DNA of 64,000 bases. Origin: Zhongshania antarctica. Lineage in GTDB: Bacteria; Pseudomonadota; Gammaproteobacteria; Pseudomonadales; Spongiibacteraceae. The stretch lies in the NCBI RefSeq assembly GCF_014202945.1, contig NZ_JACHHW010000007.1:124001-188000 (forward strand). The letters are read 5' to 3'. The notes below the pieces were generated by a model, which was not told the DNA's origin, did not search any database, and was given only the letters and a program-made list of their open reading frames with translations. Both the position numbers and the translations under genes were made by a program. Positions 25,658 through 35,007 of this stretch are shown piece after piece; position 1 is the stretch's first letter, and every line of letters starts with the position of its first letter.

Positions 25658-26754
25658 ATCACGCCCTTTTTTATAAGAAATACACCACATTCCATATGAT
25701 GAGTGTACGGGAACTGGTCAAACAGCGCGAAGTCCTTTGCCGCGTGTGATTTTGTTAATATTTCCAAATCTCGGTGTAGGGTCTCTGGGTTGCAGGAGAT
25801 ATAAACGATACGGGGGAAACGAGCAATAAACGCGCGGCTCGCTTCATCTAGACCGGCTCTCGGCGGATCGACGAACACAGTATCGATTGCGTAGCTATCC
25901 AAATCGACATCGGCCAAGCGGCGGAAGCTCCGCTCCTTGTTTAGGGCCGAGGTTAGCTCCTCACTCGACATTCGTAGCATAACGGCGTTATGCACTGCGT
26001 TCATGGCGAAGTTCTCGTGGGCGGCTTTTACTGAGGTTTTGGAAATCTCCGTGGCGAGTACCCGGCGAAAATGGCTGGCCAGTGGAATCGTAAAATTACC
26101 GTTGCCGCAATACAACTCGAGTAAATCTGTGTGTGGGTTTTGGCCGCAGCGGGCTTTGGCCCAGCTCACCATTTTGGCATTGACTTCGCCATTAGGCTGG
26201 GTGAATCCGCCTTCGTATTGGTGGTAGGCGTAGTGCTGGCCATCGACAGGCAGTTGCTCGAGTACGTAGTCTCTCCCCAGTACCAGCTTCTGCTTTTTAC
26301 TGCGGCCAATAATTTGAATATTGAATTTGGCTGCAACAGTTTGCGCGGCGGCTTGCCACTCGTCGTCTAAGCGGCGGTGGTAAATTAAGGTGACCAGAGT
26401 ATCGCCACTTAGCGTACTCAGAAAATCAATTTGGTATAGCCGCTTGCTCAGCACTAGCTGCTCGCCTAAGGCTTGCCGCAGCGGCTCCATAAGCTCACAT
26501 ATAGTCCGCGAGGCCGTGGGGAAGTGGTCGATGCGCACCGGCACTCTCGGTTCGGCTGGATCAAACATGGCGTAAAAGAAGCTGTCACCTTCATGCCAAA
26601 TGCGGAACTCAGCGCGCAGGCGGTAATGCTCGGCGGGCGAAGGGTAAACTTCTGGCTTTGGCAGTTGGAGGTCGGCGAAGAGTGCGCTTACTGTGCTGAC
26701 CTTTTCATTGAGTAATTGTGGGTATTTTGTAGGGTCTAGCGGTCTGAAGCTCAT
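25654..26754 (-). CDS. trmA: tRNA (uracil-54-C5)-methyltransferase TrmA
   Basis: TrmA makes ribothymidine at position 54 of the tRNA T loop. At 366 residues it has the same length as E. coli TrmA. The SAM site is [16 protein letters not shown], the catalytic nucleophile is in the ISCNP motif, PPRAGLD precedes it, and the general base Glu lies in HHMECGVF near the C-terminus. ATGA overlaps join it to ybiB upstream and phhB downstream. Confidence 0.97.
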   Translation of the reverse strand: MSFRPLDPTKYPQLLNEKVSTVSALFADLQLPKPEVYPSPAEHYRLRAEFRIWHEGDSFFYAMFDPAEPRVPVRIDHFPTASRTICELMEPLRQALGEQLVLSKRLYQIDFLSTLSGDTLVTLIYHRRLDDEWQAAAQTVAAKFNIQIIGRSKKQKLVLGRDYVLEQLPVDGQHYAYHQYEGGFTQPNGEVNAKMVSWAKARCGQNPHTDLLELYCGNGNFTIPLASHFRRVLATEISKTSVKAAHENFAMNAVHNAVMLRMSSEELTSALNKERSFRRLADVDLDSYAIDTVFVDPPRAGLDEASRAFIARFPRIVYISCNPETLHRDLEILTKSHAAKDFALFDQFPYTHHMECGVFLIKKGVI

Positions 26755-27755
26755 ATTGATTCCGTCGCTGTGGCGGTAAGCCGCTCGCGGTTACGCTGTT
26801 GCCAAATTGATTGGGCGCGCGCGAGACATTCTGTTTGGCTCAACTCGGGATTGCGTAATTGCAAAGCAATGGCGATCGTGCCTTGAATGGCGAGGCGACC
26901 ATATTCGGTAATGTCATCATCACGCCACGCGTTGAATAGATCGCCTAGCGTTAAAGTCTCAAGTTTTTCTTGGCGGCCCTCCAGCATGCGCGGCCATTCT
27001 GATTCTGCTAGCACACCATTGTGAACTGTTTTTACTCGGCAAGTTGCCTCTGGCTTGCGCTCGGCTTCACCCGCTTCGCCCTTAAAGACAACGGCGTGCG
27101 CTTGCGCCAATAAAGCGGCGGCTTGTTGGTGGTTGTCAGCATAGGCAGGGTGGAAAATACTTTGTATTGAGTAATCCGCTGCCAGTGGATTAAGGAGCCG
27201 AGATAAGGTGTGTACTGGTGACCGCAGGCCAAACTGCGCGCGCAGATCGATCATGCGCTGCAGGGGCAAAGAGAAGCGCCCTAACGGCATATAAGCAAAG
27301 TTGCGACTGTCTAGCTTCACGCTGACATCCTGCCAGTCCTGAGCGCAGGGCTCGCCGAGGGCGTTGAGTACCTGCTCACTATAAACTCGATCGGCAGTGT
27401 GGCCTGCTGCGCCGTGCATGAACACCCGCAAACCGCTGTCGGCCAACGCAAGTGCGGCAAGGAGGTACCAGGGCTGTTGGCGTCGCTTGCCAGCGTAGCT
27501 CGCCCAGTCTAAGTCTGCCTCAATTACGGGTGCATTGAGGGTTTCGCGAATAGCGCGCACAAACCCAGCGAGCTCTTCGCAACTTTCTTCTTTGACCCGC
27601 AGCAGCATAAGAAAAGCGCCTAGCTGCACATCTTCAACCTCGCCCCGCATAATCATGCTCATTGCGGCGTAGGCTTCGTCAGCGCTTAGCGAGCGCGATC
27701 CAGTCTTGCCTTTACCGAGAATGCGAACATATTGCGCAAAAGGGTGTTCCATCAT
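26751..27755 (-). CDS. ybiB: YbiB / TrpD2 family, anthranilate phosphoribosyltransferase-like protein
   Basis: This 334-residue protein has the fold of TrpD but lacks its phosphoribosyl-pyrophosphate GTGGD motif; E. coli YbiB is reported to bind nucleic acid instead. Recognisable blocks are YVRILGKGKTGSR, MSMIMRGEVEDVQLGAFLML, and HGAAGHTADRVYSEQVL. I start at ATG 27755 (MMEHPF); the frame is open further upstream but has no better start. It overlaps tusE upstream only outside the chosen start and trmA by 4 bases. Confidence 0.85.
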   Translation of the reverse strand: MMEHPFAQYVRILGKGKTGSRSLSADEAYAAMSMIMRGEVEDVQLGAFLMLLRVKEESCEELAGFVRAIRETLNAPVIEADLDWASYAGKRRQQPWYLLAALALADSGLRVFMHGAAGHTADRVYSEQVLNALGEPCAQDWQDVSVKLDSRNFAYMPLGRFSLPLQRMIDLRAQFGLRSPVHTLSRLLNPLAADYSIQSIFHPAYADNHQQAAALLAQAHAVVFKGEAGEAERKPEATCRVKTVHNGVLAESEWPRMLEGRQEKLETLTLGDLFNAWRDDDITEYGRLAIQGTIAIALQLRNPELSQTECLARAQSIWQQRNRERLTATATESI

Positions 27756-27777
27756 AGTGTTTTTAACTCGGATTAAT

Positions 27778-28113
27778 TTACAGGCAGTTGTCGGGCCGGG
27801 GCAGCCCGGCAATTTTACTGAGTAACTTTGCCGGGCTGCCGGGAAAGTGCTTAAGAAAATACAGGCTGTTACCCTTGTCGTCGCCGAGCGCTAGCTTGGC
27901 GTATTTTATCAGTGGCCGCATCGCGGGGGACAGGCCAAATTGCTGATAATAGCGCTGTACGAGCTGAATTAATTGCCAATGGCTATCGCTAAGCTTAATG
28001 CCGGCCTCCGCGGCGAGCTCCTCGGCGACGGCGGGGGACCAATCTTTGAGGTCTTTCAGAAAACCATCAGGGTCGGTGGCGATGCTGCAGCCATTAACGA
28101 TTATCGCCGCCAT
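27778..28113 (-). CDS. tusE: Sulfurtransferase TusE
   Basis: TusE receives sulfur from TusBCD and hands it to MnmA for 2-thiolation of wobble uridine in tRNA. The 111-residue protein belongs to the DsrC/TusE family. Its C-terminus reads PRPDNCL, with the penultimate cysteine that carries the persulfide. Other features are DPDGFLKDLKDWSP and YYQQFGLSPAMRPLIKY. It lies 1 base after tusB. Confidence 0.95.
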   Translation of the reverse strand: MAAIIVNGCSIATDPDGFLKDLKDWSPAVAEELAAEAGIKLSDSHWQLIQLVQRYYQQFGLSPAMRPLIKYAKLALGDDKGNSLYFLKHFPGSPAKLLSKIAGLPRPDNCL

Positions 28114-28114
28114 C

Positions 28115-28378
28115 TTACCAGCTCAAGCAGTGACGGTGCTGCGCGCAGAGTGCGACAAAGCCAGGGTAGTCGACCAGCGTTATCGCCGCAATTGGGCTTA
28201 TTCCGCGACGATCAACGTCGTCGCTCAATGCCGAAATACGAATATTGCGGTGCTCAAGTGTAATTTGTGTTGCGGCAAGCACGACGGCGTCTTCGATAAG
28301 GATAAGGGCATCACCGTCGCTCATACTGAAAAGGCATCGATTTAGGCTGTTTGGGCTGCTTAATATATGTAGGCTCAC
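28115..28378 (-). CDS. tusB: Sulfurtransferase complex subunit TusB
   Basis: TusB is one of three subunits of the TusBCD heterohexamer in the tRNA 2-thiouridine sulfur relay. The 87 residues match the DsrH family: LHILSSPNSLNRCL and DGDALILIEDAV. The GTG start immediately follows the tusC stop (TAGGTG), the ribosome site lying within tusC. tusE follows 1 base after its end. Confidence 0.92.
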   Translation of the reverse strand: MSLHILSSPNSLNRCLFSMSDGDALILIEDAVVLAATQITLEHRNIRISALSDDVDRRGISPIAAITLVDYPGFVALCAQHRHCLSW

Positions 28379-28732
28379 CTAAAAACTCTGTATTCGATCG
28401 GCGCTGCGCATTAAGTCAGCGAGTTCTGTGGCGGAGAGGGCTTTGGCGTGGGGTGCCAAGTTTGTGGCTGATATGTTTCTGCTCGTGCAGTCGTCACTAA
28501 GGTAATAGATATTCTCAATTTCGTACAGCGGCAGAGCATTGATTACACCTATATGCGGCTTTTTTTCGGTATTGCCGTTATCTTGTGTATTGAGTAATTG
28601 ATAAATCGCATCTTGAGCAAAAACGAGGCTGACGTGTTGATCGAATGCGGCGCTGGCCAAAGCCATATCCAATGCTTCTCGGGCAATGCTGTGACCGTAG
28701 GGTGCTCGTGTAAACAAATACAAAAATGTCAC
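28379..28732 (-). CDS. tusC: Sulfurtransferase complex subunit TusC
   Basis: This 117-residue DsrF-like subunit of TusBCD contains the family motifs FTRAPYGHSIAREALDMAL and VSLVFAQDAIYQLL. It overlaps tusD by 4 bases (ATGA type) and abuts tusB. It transfers no sulfur itself as far as known; it is structural in the complex. Confidence 0.92.
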   Translation of the reverse strand: MTFLYLFTRAPYGHSIAREALDMALASAAFDQHVSLVFAQDAIYQLLNTQDNGNTEKKPHIGVINALPLYEIENIYYLSDDCTSRNISATNLAPHAKALSATELADLMRSADRIQSF

Positions 28733-29136
28733 TGGGCATTACCGCCAAAGCGAATAACGCGGTCAGCATTTTGGCAGGCGTCTACCCACTGGCCTAAGCC
28801 GCCAATGGTAAAGCCATCAGCCAGGTTGTGGCCGTCCAGTTCATAGCGAGCGGCTTCTTTCTTGTCCACAATACCGCGGCGCAGCGCACTAGAGATACAG
28901 ACGACTAAATCCAAATCAAAGGTTTTTTGCAAATTTGTCCACTGCTTCGGTACGGCAATTTCATCTTGGGGGGGCGTCGTAAAGCGATTGGCGCAATGCA
29001 CACCATCGTTAAAAAAGAATACCCGGTAAATTTGATGACCACTATCAAGGGCTGCTTGGCAAAAACGTAGGGCAGTTAAGCTGGATTGGTCGGTACAGGG
29101 TTGGCCACTGACAAGTAAAGCGAAACTGAGGCTCAT
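28729..29136 (-). CDS. tusD: Sulfurtransferase complex subunit TusD
   Basis: TusD (135 residues) is the catalytic subunit of TusBCD, accepting persulfide sulfur from TusA. The DsrE fold is shown by FALLVSGQPCTDQSS, RVFFFNDGVHCAN and the active-site cysteine in LVVCISSALRRGIVD. It begins 39 bases after yccA on the reverse strand. TusA itself is encoded at 11075-11308. Confidence 0.94.
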   Translation of the reverse strand: MSLSFALLVSGQPCTDQSSLTALRFCQAALDSGHQIYRVFFFNDGVHCANRFTTPPQDEIAVPKQWTNLQKTFDLDLVVCISSALRRGIVDKKEAARYELDGHNLADGFTIGGLGQWVDACQNADRVIRFGGNAQ

Positions 29137-29175
29137 AAGAGCCTCAGTTGAGTTGCAGGTGCAATTGAGGGGTGA

Positions 29176-29847
29176 TTAATCATCGCTGCCAAAAATGCCA
29201 AGCAAATGCAGTAAGTGTACAAACAGATTGTAAATATCCAGATACAGGGCGACGGTTGCGCGAATATAATTCGTTTCGCCACCGTGGATGATTCTGCTGG
29301 TATCAAACAAAATCAAACCAGACATAATAAATACGGCTGCGGCAGAAATTGCCAACGATGCCGCGGGCACCTGGAAAAATAGATTCGCAATGCTGGCAAC
29401 GACCATGACCAGCAAGCCGATCATCAGAAAACCGCCGAGAAAGGAGAAGTCTTTACGGGTAGTGAGTACGTAAGCTGACAGGCCAAAGAAGACCAAGGCG
29501 GTGCCGCCAAGTGCTTGCATTACCAGTTCGCCGCCATTAGGCAGGGCTAAGTACATTTTAAGCATTGGGCCCAGCGCGGCGCCTAATAGACCAGTAAACA
29601 CAAATATGGCAACAATGCCTTTACTTGAGTCTGCAGTCTTATTAACCACGAATAGCATGACAAAGCCTAAAACCATTAAAATAAGGCCAGTGATGTGACC
29701 AATATTCATGGCCATTGCCAAACCAGCACAGAGGGCGCTAGTGACAAGGGTGATGCCGAGCAGCATATATGTATTGCGCAGCACCTTGTTGGTTTCGAGA
29801 ACGGGCTGGGCGTGCGCGCCTGTCTGAAAGACCGATTTGTCTTGCAT
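29176..29847 (-). CDS. yccA: Inner membrane protein of the Bax inhibitor-1 family (YccA)
   Basis: The 223-residue protein has about seven transmembrane helices and the Bax1-I family pattern, for example NKVLRNTYMLLGITLV at the start, VLTTRKDFSFLGGFL and LDIYNLFVHLLHLLG near the C-terminus. In E. coli, YccA is a substrate and modulator of the FtsH protease. It is the first gene of the tus block, the order also found in Pseudomonas. Confidence 0.9.
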   Translation of the reverse strand: MQDKSVFQTGAHAQPVLETNKVLRNTYMLLGITLVTSALCAGLAMAMNIGHITGLILMVLGFVMLFVVNKTADSSKGIVAIFVFTGLLGAALGPMLKMYLALPNGGELVMQALGGTALVFFGLSAYVLTTRKDFSFLGGFLMIGLLVMVVASIANLFFQVPAASLAISAAAVFIMSGLILFDTSRIIHGGETNYIRATVALYLDIYNLFVHLLHLLGIFGSDD

Positions 29848-29938
29848 GGATGACTCCGTAGTAAAAGAAGGGTTAAAGCTTAGGTAATCATACTTCGTGG
29901 GGTGTTACGACTGCAAGCCTATGCATGCGAAGGTTAAC

Positions 29939-31165
29939 TTAGCTTAATCCAGTTAGTTTTAATTGTTGGCTAAGCTCGGTAAATGCTTTGCTTTGAATAT
30001 CGGCAAGATCCGCAAGGCTAATGTCCGTCGATAAGCCTGTAATTTGGGGCCAGTTGCCCTTGCTTAAGGCAATCGCAAGATCGAGAATTTCGCCGTAAGC
30101 CCCCGTGTGATCAAGAAGGGCAGTCGTCATGCTTGCAGGTAAAGCAAGCTTTGAACAAACGTCTTTCAGCGGAATGTCTATAAAGGCGTCTAGCAGCGAA
30201 AACATGCCGGTAGTGTATGCGGTGTGCTGATCTACGCCTGGGTGTTTCTGGGCGAGCAATTGACATAAATAGGCGCGACATAGCGCCTGTTCCAACAGGG
30301 CGCGGGGTTTGTGATCTAGGCGACTCAGCACTAGCATAGTAGCCCATGATTTAATGCGGTTGACTCCAGCCATGGTGGCCGCATGATGCACCGAGGTGAT
30401 TTCTGTCACTTTTGCGACGCTGGCCGAGTTCATGAACTGCAGAATACGGTAGCTAAGTTGCGGGTCACTCTGGATCGCACGACTGATATCCAGCATTGTA
30501 CTTTCGTCATTGCCTAATACTTTGAGTAAGCGCATAACTGCAAATTGGCTGTCGTTGTTGCGTTTGCCGAACAAAGGAGCAGGCCGACTAAAGAAAAAGC
30601 CCTGAAAAAGGCTGTAGCCTTCTTCTTTGCAGCGCTCAAATTCCTTAATGGTCTCGACTTTTTCTGCTAGCCAGATCAAGCCGTCGCGCTGGTGCTGCTG
30701 AAGCAGTGATGCAGAGCTGTGGCCGGGTAATAGGTCACTTATATCCACTTTAACGATGTCAACGTGGGGGAGCCATTTGTCTTGTTCGGGGTCGCCAGTA
30801 TAGTCATCTAGGGCGACTTTAAAGCCGAGCCTGCGCAGTTGCTGGACGGCTTCAATATTAGCTGGTGTGGCAGAAATATATTCTAGCACTTCACAAACGA
30901 GTTTGTCGGCTTGCACTGCGGGTGGGTTGTACAACCAAGACTCAGTGAGATTAACAAAGGCGGGGAGCCCATTGGTAATGGAGTCGATACCGAGGTCATG
31001 AAAGGCGCCAATTAAAACCTCGCCCGTTGCCATGGTGCCATTTTCGTTCTGTGATTTTAATGAGTCTATTTCGACTGAGCGGCACAGCAATTCATAGGCT
31101 ACGGTTTTTCCGTACCTATTTAGTATGGGTTGGCGGGCCATTAGCAGTGTGCTGCTGTCACTCAT
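29939..31165 (-). CDS. EAL and HDOD domain signalling protein (YuxH-like)
   Basis: The 408-residue cytosolic protein has an N-terminal EAL-like domain (about residues 10-195) and a C-terminal HDOD domain (about 200-395). The EAL signature is changed to ELL (residues 25-27) and the metal-binding DDFG-type motif reads DDYTG, so phosphodiesterase activity on cyclic-di-GMP is unlikely. HDOD proteins are usually signalling adaptors. It lies alone between yccA and tRNA-Ser. Confidence 0.85.
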   Translation of the reverse strand: MSDSSTLLMARQPILNRYGKTVAYELLCRSVEIDSLKSQNENGTMATGEVLIGAFHDLGIDSITNGLPAFVNLTESWLYNPPAVQADKLVCEVLEYISATPANIEAVQQLRRLGFKVALDDYTGDPEQDKWLPHVDIVKVDISDLLPGHSSASLLQQHQRDGLIWLAEKVETIKEFERCKEEGYSLFQGFFFSRPAPLFGKRNNDSQFAVMRLLKVLGNDESTMLDISRAIQSDPQLSYRILQFMNSASVAKVTEITSVHHAATMAGVNRIKSWATMLVLSRLDHKPRALLEQALCRAYLCQLLAQKHPGVDQHTAYTTGMFSLLDAFIDIPLKDVCSKLALPASMTTALLDHTGAYGEILDLAIALSKGNWPQITGLSTDISLADLADIQSKAFTELSQQLKLTGLS

Positions 31166-31381
31166 TAATAAGTCTCGTGCCCATCATTGCGTTGCTCGGC
31201 GCTTATACAACGCGCTGTTAGATGGCTAGGGAGTGCGTCTGCTGAACATTGTTTTGAGTAGAGTGTAGTGTTTAATGCTGACGTAGCGAGGACGCGCAAT
31301 TAATTGGCGCATATTAACGGTTTGGATTTCAGAATATAACGTGGGCTTGTACGTAGAGGGGAGCTAACAAGGTGCTAAAAG

Positions 31382-31471
31382 TGGCGGAGGGGCAGGGATT
31401 TGAACCCTGGGTTGGGATGAACCAACGCCGGTTTTCAAGACCGGTGCAATCGACCACTCTGCCACCCCTCC
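31382..31471 (-). tRNA. tRNA-Ser (TGA)
   Basis: This 90-base reverse-strand gene includes an encoded CCA. The acceptor stem is GGAGGGG/CCCCTCC, the anticodon loop is CTTGAAA with TGA, a long variable arm (GTTGGTTCATCCCAAC) marks class II, and the T loop reads GTTCAAATC. Confidence 0.97.
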
Positions 31472-31484
31472 GCAGCAGTTGCGA

Positions 31485-31512
31485 ATTATACAGAGCTTGT
31501 TAGGCGAAACAA
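31485..31512 (-). promoter_or_regulatory. Promoter of tRNA-Ser
   Basis: On the reverse strand TTGTTT (31512-31507), a 16-base spacer and a perfect TATAAT (31490-31485) lie just before tRNA-Ser. The -35 is part of an inverted repeat, CTTGTT/AACAAG. Confidence 0.68.
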
Positions 31513-31576
31513 GCAGTATTGAGAAAAAGACTTATAAATCAGCTTGATGTATTAGGATTTGCTTAAATTTTAGGCA

Positions 31577-31603
31577 ATAAAAAGCCCGGCACGGGGCCGG
31601 GCT
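31577..31603 (-). terminator. Terminator after rne
   Basis: On the reverse strand an 8-bp stem AGCCCGGC/GCCGGGCT is followed by TTTTATT, ending about 20 bases after the rne stop. Confidence 0.85.
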
Positions 31604-31623
31604 AGTTGTTTTAGGTGCTTTGC

Positions 31624-34476
31624 TTAATTGCGCGGATCGTTTGCTGCTCGGGGCGCAGCAGGGCGATTCGGGCTTGGCTGAGCAATTATGCTTGGATCGA
31701 GTTTCGGCGTTTGCGGCTGCGCGGTAACGATCTCAAGGGCTTTCAGCGGTTGTGGCGCCACTCTTGGGTCATTACTTGCGCGGCCAACTGGCCGTGGCTT
31801 GATGGCTGTTGTTTCGCTAGCAGGCGTCTTTGCGACAGGTTTGCTCACCGGTTTAGATGCCTTTTCTGCAGCTGGCTTAGCCTGTGTTGGCGTATCGGCG
31901 TCGGCTCCAGTCTCGATTTCAGCGCTCGCTACCGTGGCCGGTATTTCTTTATCTGCGCTCGCAGCGACCTCAGGTGCAGCCACAACCTCGGAGGCTACCG
32001 CAGTTTCTACAGTTGCTTCTGGAGTGGGAGCTGGCTCGCTGAATGCGCTGGCAACGGGTTCCGCTGGTTTAATTGCATCAGCTTCTGTTGCTGGTGCCGC
32101 AGTGACGGACTCTGGCGTAGACTCTGCACTTGGAGTGGCTTCAGGCGGCGCTGTGTTCTCAGGGGTCTTTTCGGCGACAACGGCAGGACTTGGTGGCGCC
32201 TCTGCTGCTGGGGCCTCGTTTTGCTCTGGAACAAAACGAGCGGTGGTTGTTGGTGTGATCGGCGTGAACTCATTCTCTTCAGCCGTGGGTTTTTTTGCCG
32301 CTGGAACGGTAATTGCTGGCTTGGTTTCCGGCGTTACGGTTGCTGCTTTATCCGTGGTAGCGGCATCAGTAGTGTCCGTCGCTTTGTTGTTTGCTTGATT
32401 GTCCGTAGCGACAGCAGTGTCATCGCTGGGCGCAGGGGTGCGGCGACGCTCCTGCTGATTGCGTGGTCTGCGGTTGCCCGGGCGGCGCTTTGGTCTCGCT
32501 TGGCCTTCATTCTCGGTGTTGGCTGGTGTTTCGGCGGCTTCGATTGGCGCCTCTACTTTAGCTGCTTGGGCCTCGACGCGGTTACTGCGGTTATCAGTTA
32601 CTCGGTTATCGTCGCGCGCTTGACGCTGGTCGGGGCTGCGGCGATTGCGACCACCACGATTGTTGCGATTTCCCTGGCGAGGGTTGCTATTGTGGTTGCC
32701 TTCGTTGCGGCGTTTTGGTGCTGGCGTCGGTTCGGGCTCTGGCTCTGGCTCGGCGGTTTTAAATAATCCACTAAGGCTCTTGCCCAGCTTGCTGAAAAAG
32801 CCTTCGCCGGTTACGGCAGGTGCCGCTGGGGCTTTCGCTGCTACAGCTTCGGTGGCGGCAGGTGCTGGCGCCTTGGGGGCGAGGGTGCGAACGACGGCGG
32901 CGGCGGGTGCAGGCGTCGAAACAACTTCGTCAGAGATTTCTTTTTCGGCTTCGAGGTCGGCTACTATCTTGTAGCTGATTTCCTGTTCGTCACCTAGGTC
33001 GCTTTCGCGTAGGCGAACCACCTCAAAGTGGGGGGTATCGAGTGCCGGAGTCGGGATAACCATGACTCGGACGCCGCTGCGCTGCTCGATATCGTATATT
33101 GCGGTGCGCTTTTCGTTAAGCAAGTACGATGCAACGTTCACTGGCACGATGGCGCGAATTTCAGCGCTTTTCTCTTTGTTTGCTTCCTCTTCGACCAGGC
33201 GAAGAATCGATAGCGCGAGAGAGTTGGTGTCGCGAATAGTGCCCTGACCGCTGCAGCGCGGGCAGACTTTGGCGCTGGTTTCACCCAGTGATGGGCGCAG
33301 GCGCTGGCGAGACATCTCAAGTAAACCAAAGCGAGATATGCGGCCGATCTGAATGCGGGCGCGATCTGGCTCCATGGCATCGCGAACGCGATTTTCAACT
33401 TCACGCTGGTTTTTCGCGGCGAGCATGTCGATAAAGTCGACCACAATTAAGCCGCCGATATCACGCAAGCGCAGCTGCCGAGCAATTTCGTCGGCTGCTT
33501 CTAAGTTGGTTTGCAGTGCGGTTTCTTCAATATCGCCGCCTTTGGTAGCGCGAGCCGAGTTTATATCAATAGAAACCAGTGCCTCGGTAGGGTCGATAAC
33601 AATCGAGCCGCCAGAGGGTAGTTGTACTTCACGCTGAAAAGCCGATTCGATCTGGCTTTCAATTTGATAGCGGTTGAAGAGGGGTACCTGATCTTTATAG
33701 AGACGAATTTTGCTCTTGAAATGCGGCATGACCTGTTCAACGAAATGCATGGCTTCGTTGTAGGATTCTTCCGAGTCGATTAAAACTTGGTCGATATCAT
33801 CGCGAAGATAGTCGCGAATTGCGCGGATAATGACGTTGCTTTCTTGCAGAATCAGGATCGGTGCTTTGCGTTCCTCTGATGCTTGCTTGATTGCTGACCA
33901 AAGGTGTAGCAAATAGTCCAAGTCCCACTGCAATTCTTCTGAGCTGCGGCCTACCCCAGCGGTGCGGACAATAACGCCCATCGCATCGGGGATATTGATT
34001 GAGTTTAAGGCGTCGCGTAATTCTGTGCGCTCGTCGCCCTCGATGCGGCGAGAAATGCCGCCGGCCCGTGGGTTGTTGGGCATTAAGACCATATAGCGGC
34101 CAGCGAGGCTTATAAAGGTGGTGAGGGCGGCGCCTTTATTGCCGCGCTCTTCCTTTTCTACCTGGACAATGACCTGGGTGCCTTCTTTGACAAGATCTTT
34201 GATTTTGGCGCGACCGCCGCTGCCATCGGCAGGGTTGCGGTAGAAGTATTCTTTAGAGATTTCTTTGAGGGGTAGAAAGCCGTGGCGCTCAGCACCAAAA
34301 TCGACAAAGGCGGCTTCGAGGCTTGGTTCTACGCGGGTTATGGTCCCTTTATAGACATTGGCTTTCTTTTGTACGCGGGTACGATTTTCAATATCCAGGT
34401 CAAACAAGCGTTGGCCATCGACGAGGGCAACGCGCAACTCTTCTGGTTGAGTTGCGTTAATAAGCATTCTTTTCAT
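31624..34476 (-). CDS. rne: Ribonuclease E
   Basis: RNase E is the membrane-associated endonuclease that starts mRNA decay and processes rRNA and tRNA. The 950 residues include the N-terminal catalytic half: an S1 domain ([18 protein letters not shown]), the DNase-I-like subdomain with the metal aspartates in [14 protein letters not shown] and VVDFIDM, and the zinc-link CPRCSGQG. The remaining C-terminal ~430 residues are low-complexity and rich in Ala, Pro, Glu, Arg and Lys, as in the degradosome scaffold of other proteobacteria. Long open frames on the opposite strand here are composition artefacts. The start codon is ATG; a 5' leader separates it from rluC. Confidence 0.97.
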   Translation of the reverse strand: MKRMLINATQPEELRVALVDGQRLFDLDIENRTRVQKKANVYKGTITRVEPSLEAAFVDFGAERHGFLPLKEISKEYFYRNPADGSGGRAKIKDLVKEGTQVIVQVEKEERGNKGAALTTFISLAGRYMVLMPNNPRAGGISRRIEGDERTELRDALNSINIPDAMGVIVRTAGVGRSSEELQWDLDYLLHLWSAIKQASEERKAPILILQESNVIIRAIRDYLRDDIDQVLIDSEESYNEAMHFVEQVMPHFKSKIRLYKDQVPLFNRYQIESQIESAFQREVQLPSGGSIVIDPTEALVSIDINSARATKGGDIEETALQTNLEAADEIARQLRLRDIGGLIVVDFIDMLAAKNQREVENRVRDAMEPDRARIQIGRISRFGLLEMSRQRLRPSLGETSAKVCPRCSGQGTIRDTNSLALSILRLVEEEANKEKSAEIRAIVPVNVASYLLNEKRTAIYDIEQRSGVRVMVIPTPALDTPHFEVVRLRESDLGDEQEISYKIVADLEAEKEISDEVVSTPAPAAAVVRTLAPKAPAPAATEAVAAKAPAAPAVTGEGFFSKLGKSLSGLFKTAEPEPEPEPTPAPKRRNEGNHNSNPRQGNRNNRGGRNRRSPDQRQARDDNRVTDNRSNRVEAQAAKVEAPIEAAETPANTENEGQARPKRRPGNRRPRNQQERRRTPAPSDDTAVATDNQANNKATDTTDAATTDKAATVTPETKPAITVPAAKKPTAEENEFTPITPTTTARFVPEQNEAPAAEAPPSPAVVAEKTPENTAPPEATPSAESTPESVTAAPATEADAIKPAEPVASAFSEPAPTPEATVETAVASEVVAAPEVAASADKEIPATVASAEIETGADADTPTQAKPAAEKASKPVSKPVAKTPASETTAIKPRPVGRASNDPRVAPQPLKALEIVTAQPQTPKLDPSIIAQPSPNRPAAPRAANDPRN

Positions 34477-35007
34477 GAGCTAAAAATCCCAAAAGCCGGG
34501 ATTTGTCGGGCCGCTCATGCGATTGAGCATCTTTAAGCGTTCTGATGTAGGCTGTATTAGCTGGTGAGGCTGCTGATTTATTGCTGCGTGCACCTTGTAC
34601 ATCAGTGGGGCCGCGTTGCCTGGCCGTTATATTCCAGTTCGCTTATTCTGGCCCTGAGGCCTTCTGCGCTGGGCGTCTTTCATCTATTACTGTTGGGCGC
34701 AATTTGCGGCGCCAGTATTGGTAACGTTCTTTACGTCGCTTTCTCAGAGTTCTATCGCACTTGCGGTGCTAACAAATATCGGCAGCACTATTATTTAATG
34801 TACCGACACTACGGTAGAATGCCCGCCGGTACACTGCTATTCACTTATGTAAATAAGGCTATGCGAATGTGTCGCAATCTTTGCCTTAGTATTAGCCGGC
34901 GGTCTTCCCTCTCATCACAGCCCTGCTGTGGTGGGAACCGGACCCGGTTGCTACCGGGCGACTATATCAGTATTCAATAACTAACTCAATGAGTTACAGG
35001 AGTGTAC
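34477..35007. other. 530-bp divergent region between rne and rluC
   Basis: No gene is convincing here. The region must hold the rne leader and promoters in both directions. In E. coli the rne 5' leader is long and controls rne by autoregulation, and the same divergent rne/rluC arrangement is present. Just before the rne start a 7-bp hairpin, AAATCCC/GGGATTT with loop AAAAGCC (34484-34504), could mask the ribosome site. A forward open frame at 34564-34980 is rejected. Confidence 0.6.

Noticed and set aside
31688-32398. A 236-codon forward open frame in the same region
   Set aside because: It is also antisense to rne, and its Ala/Gly/Ser/Val repeats are just the complement of the RNase E tail codons.
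31615-32766. A 383-codon forward open frame opposite the rne C-terminus
   Set aside because: It is antisense to the low-complexity Ala/Pro/Glu tail of RNase E, where GC-rich repeats open all frames. Its protein is dominated by Arg, Trp, Cys and Ser in a random-looking mix.
34564-34980. A 138-codon forward open frame in the rne/rluC gap
   Set aside because: It has no ribosome site, an unusual composition and no recognisable domain. It covers the expected rne leader.
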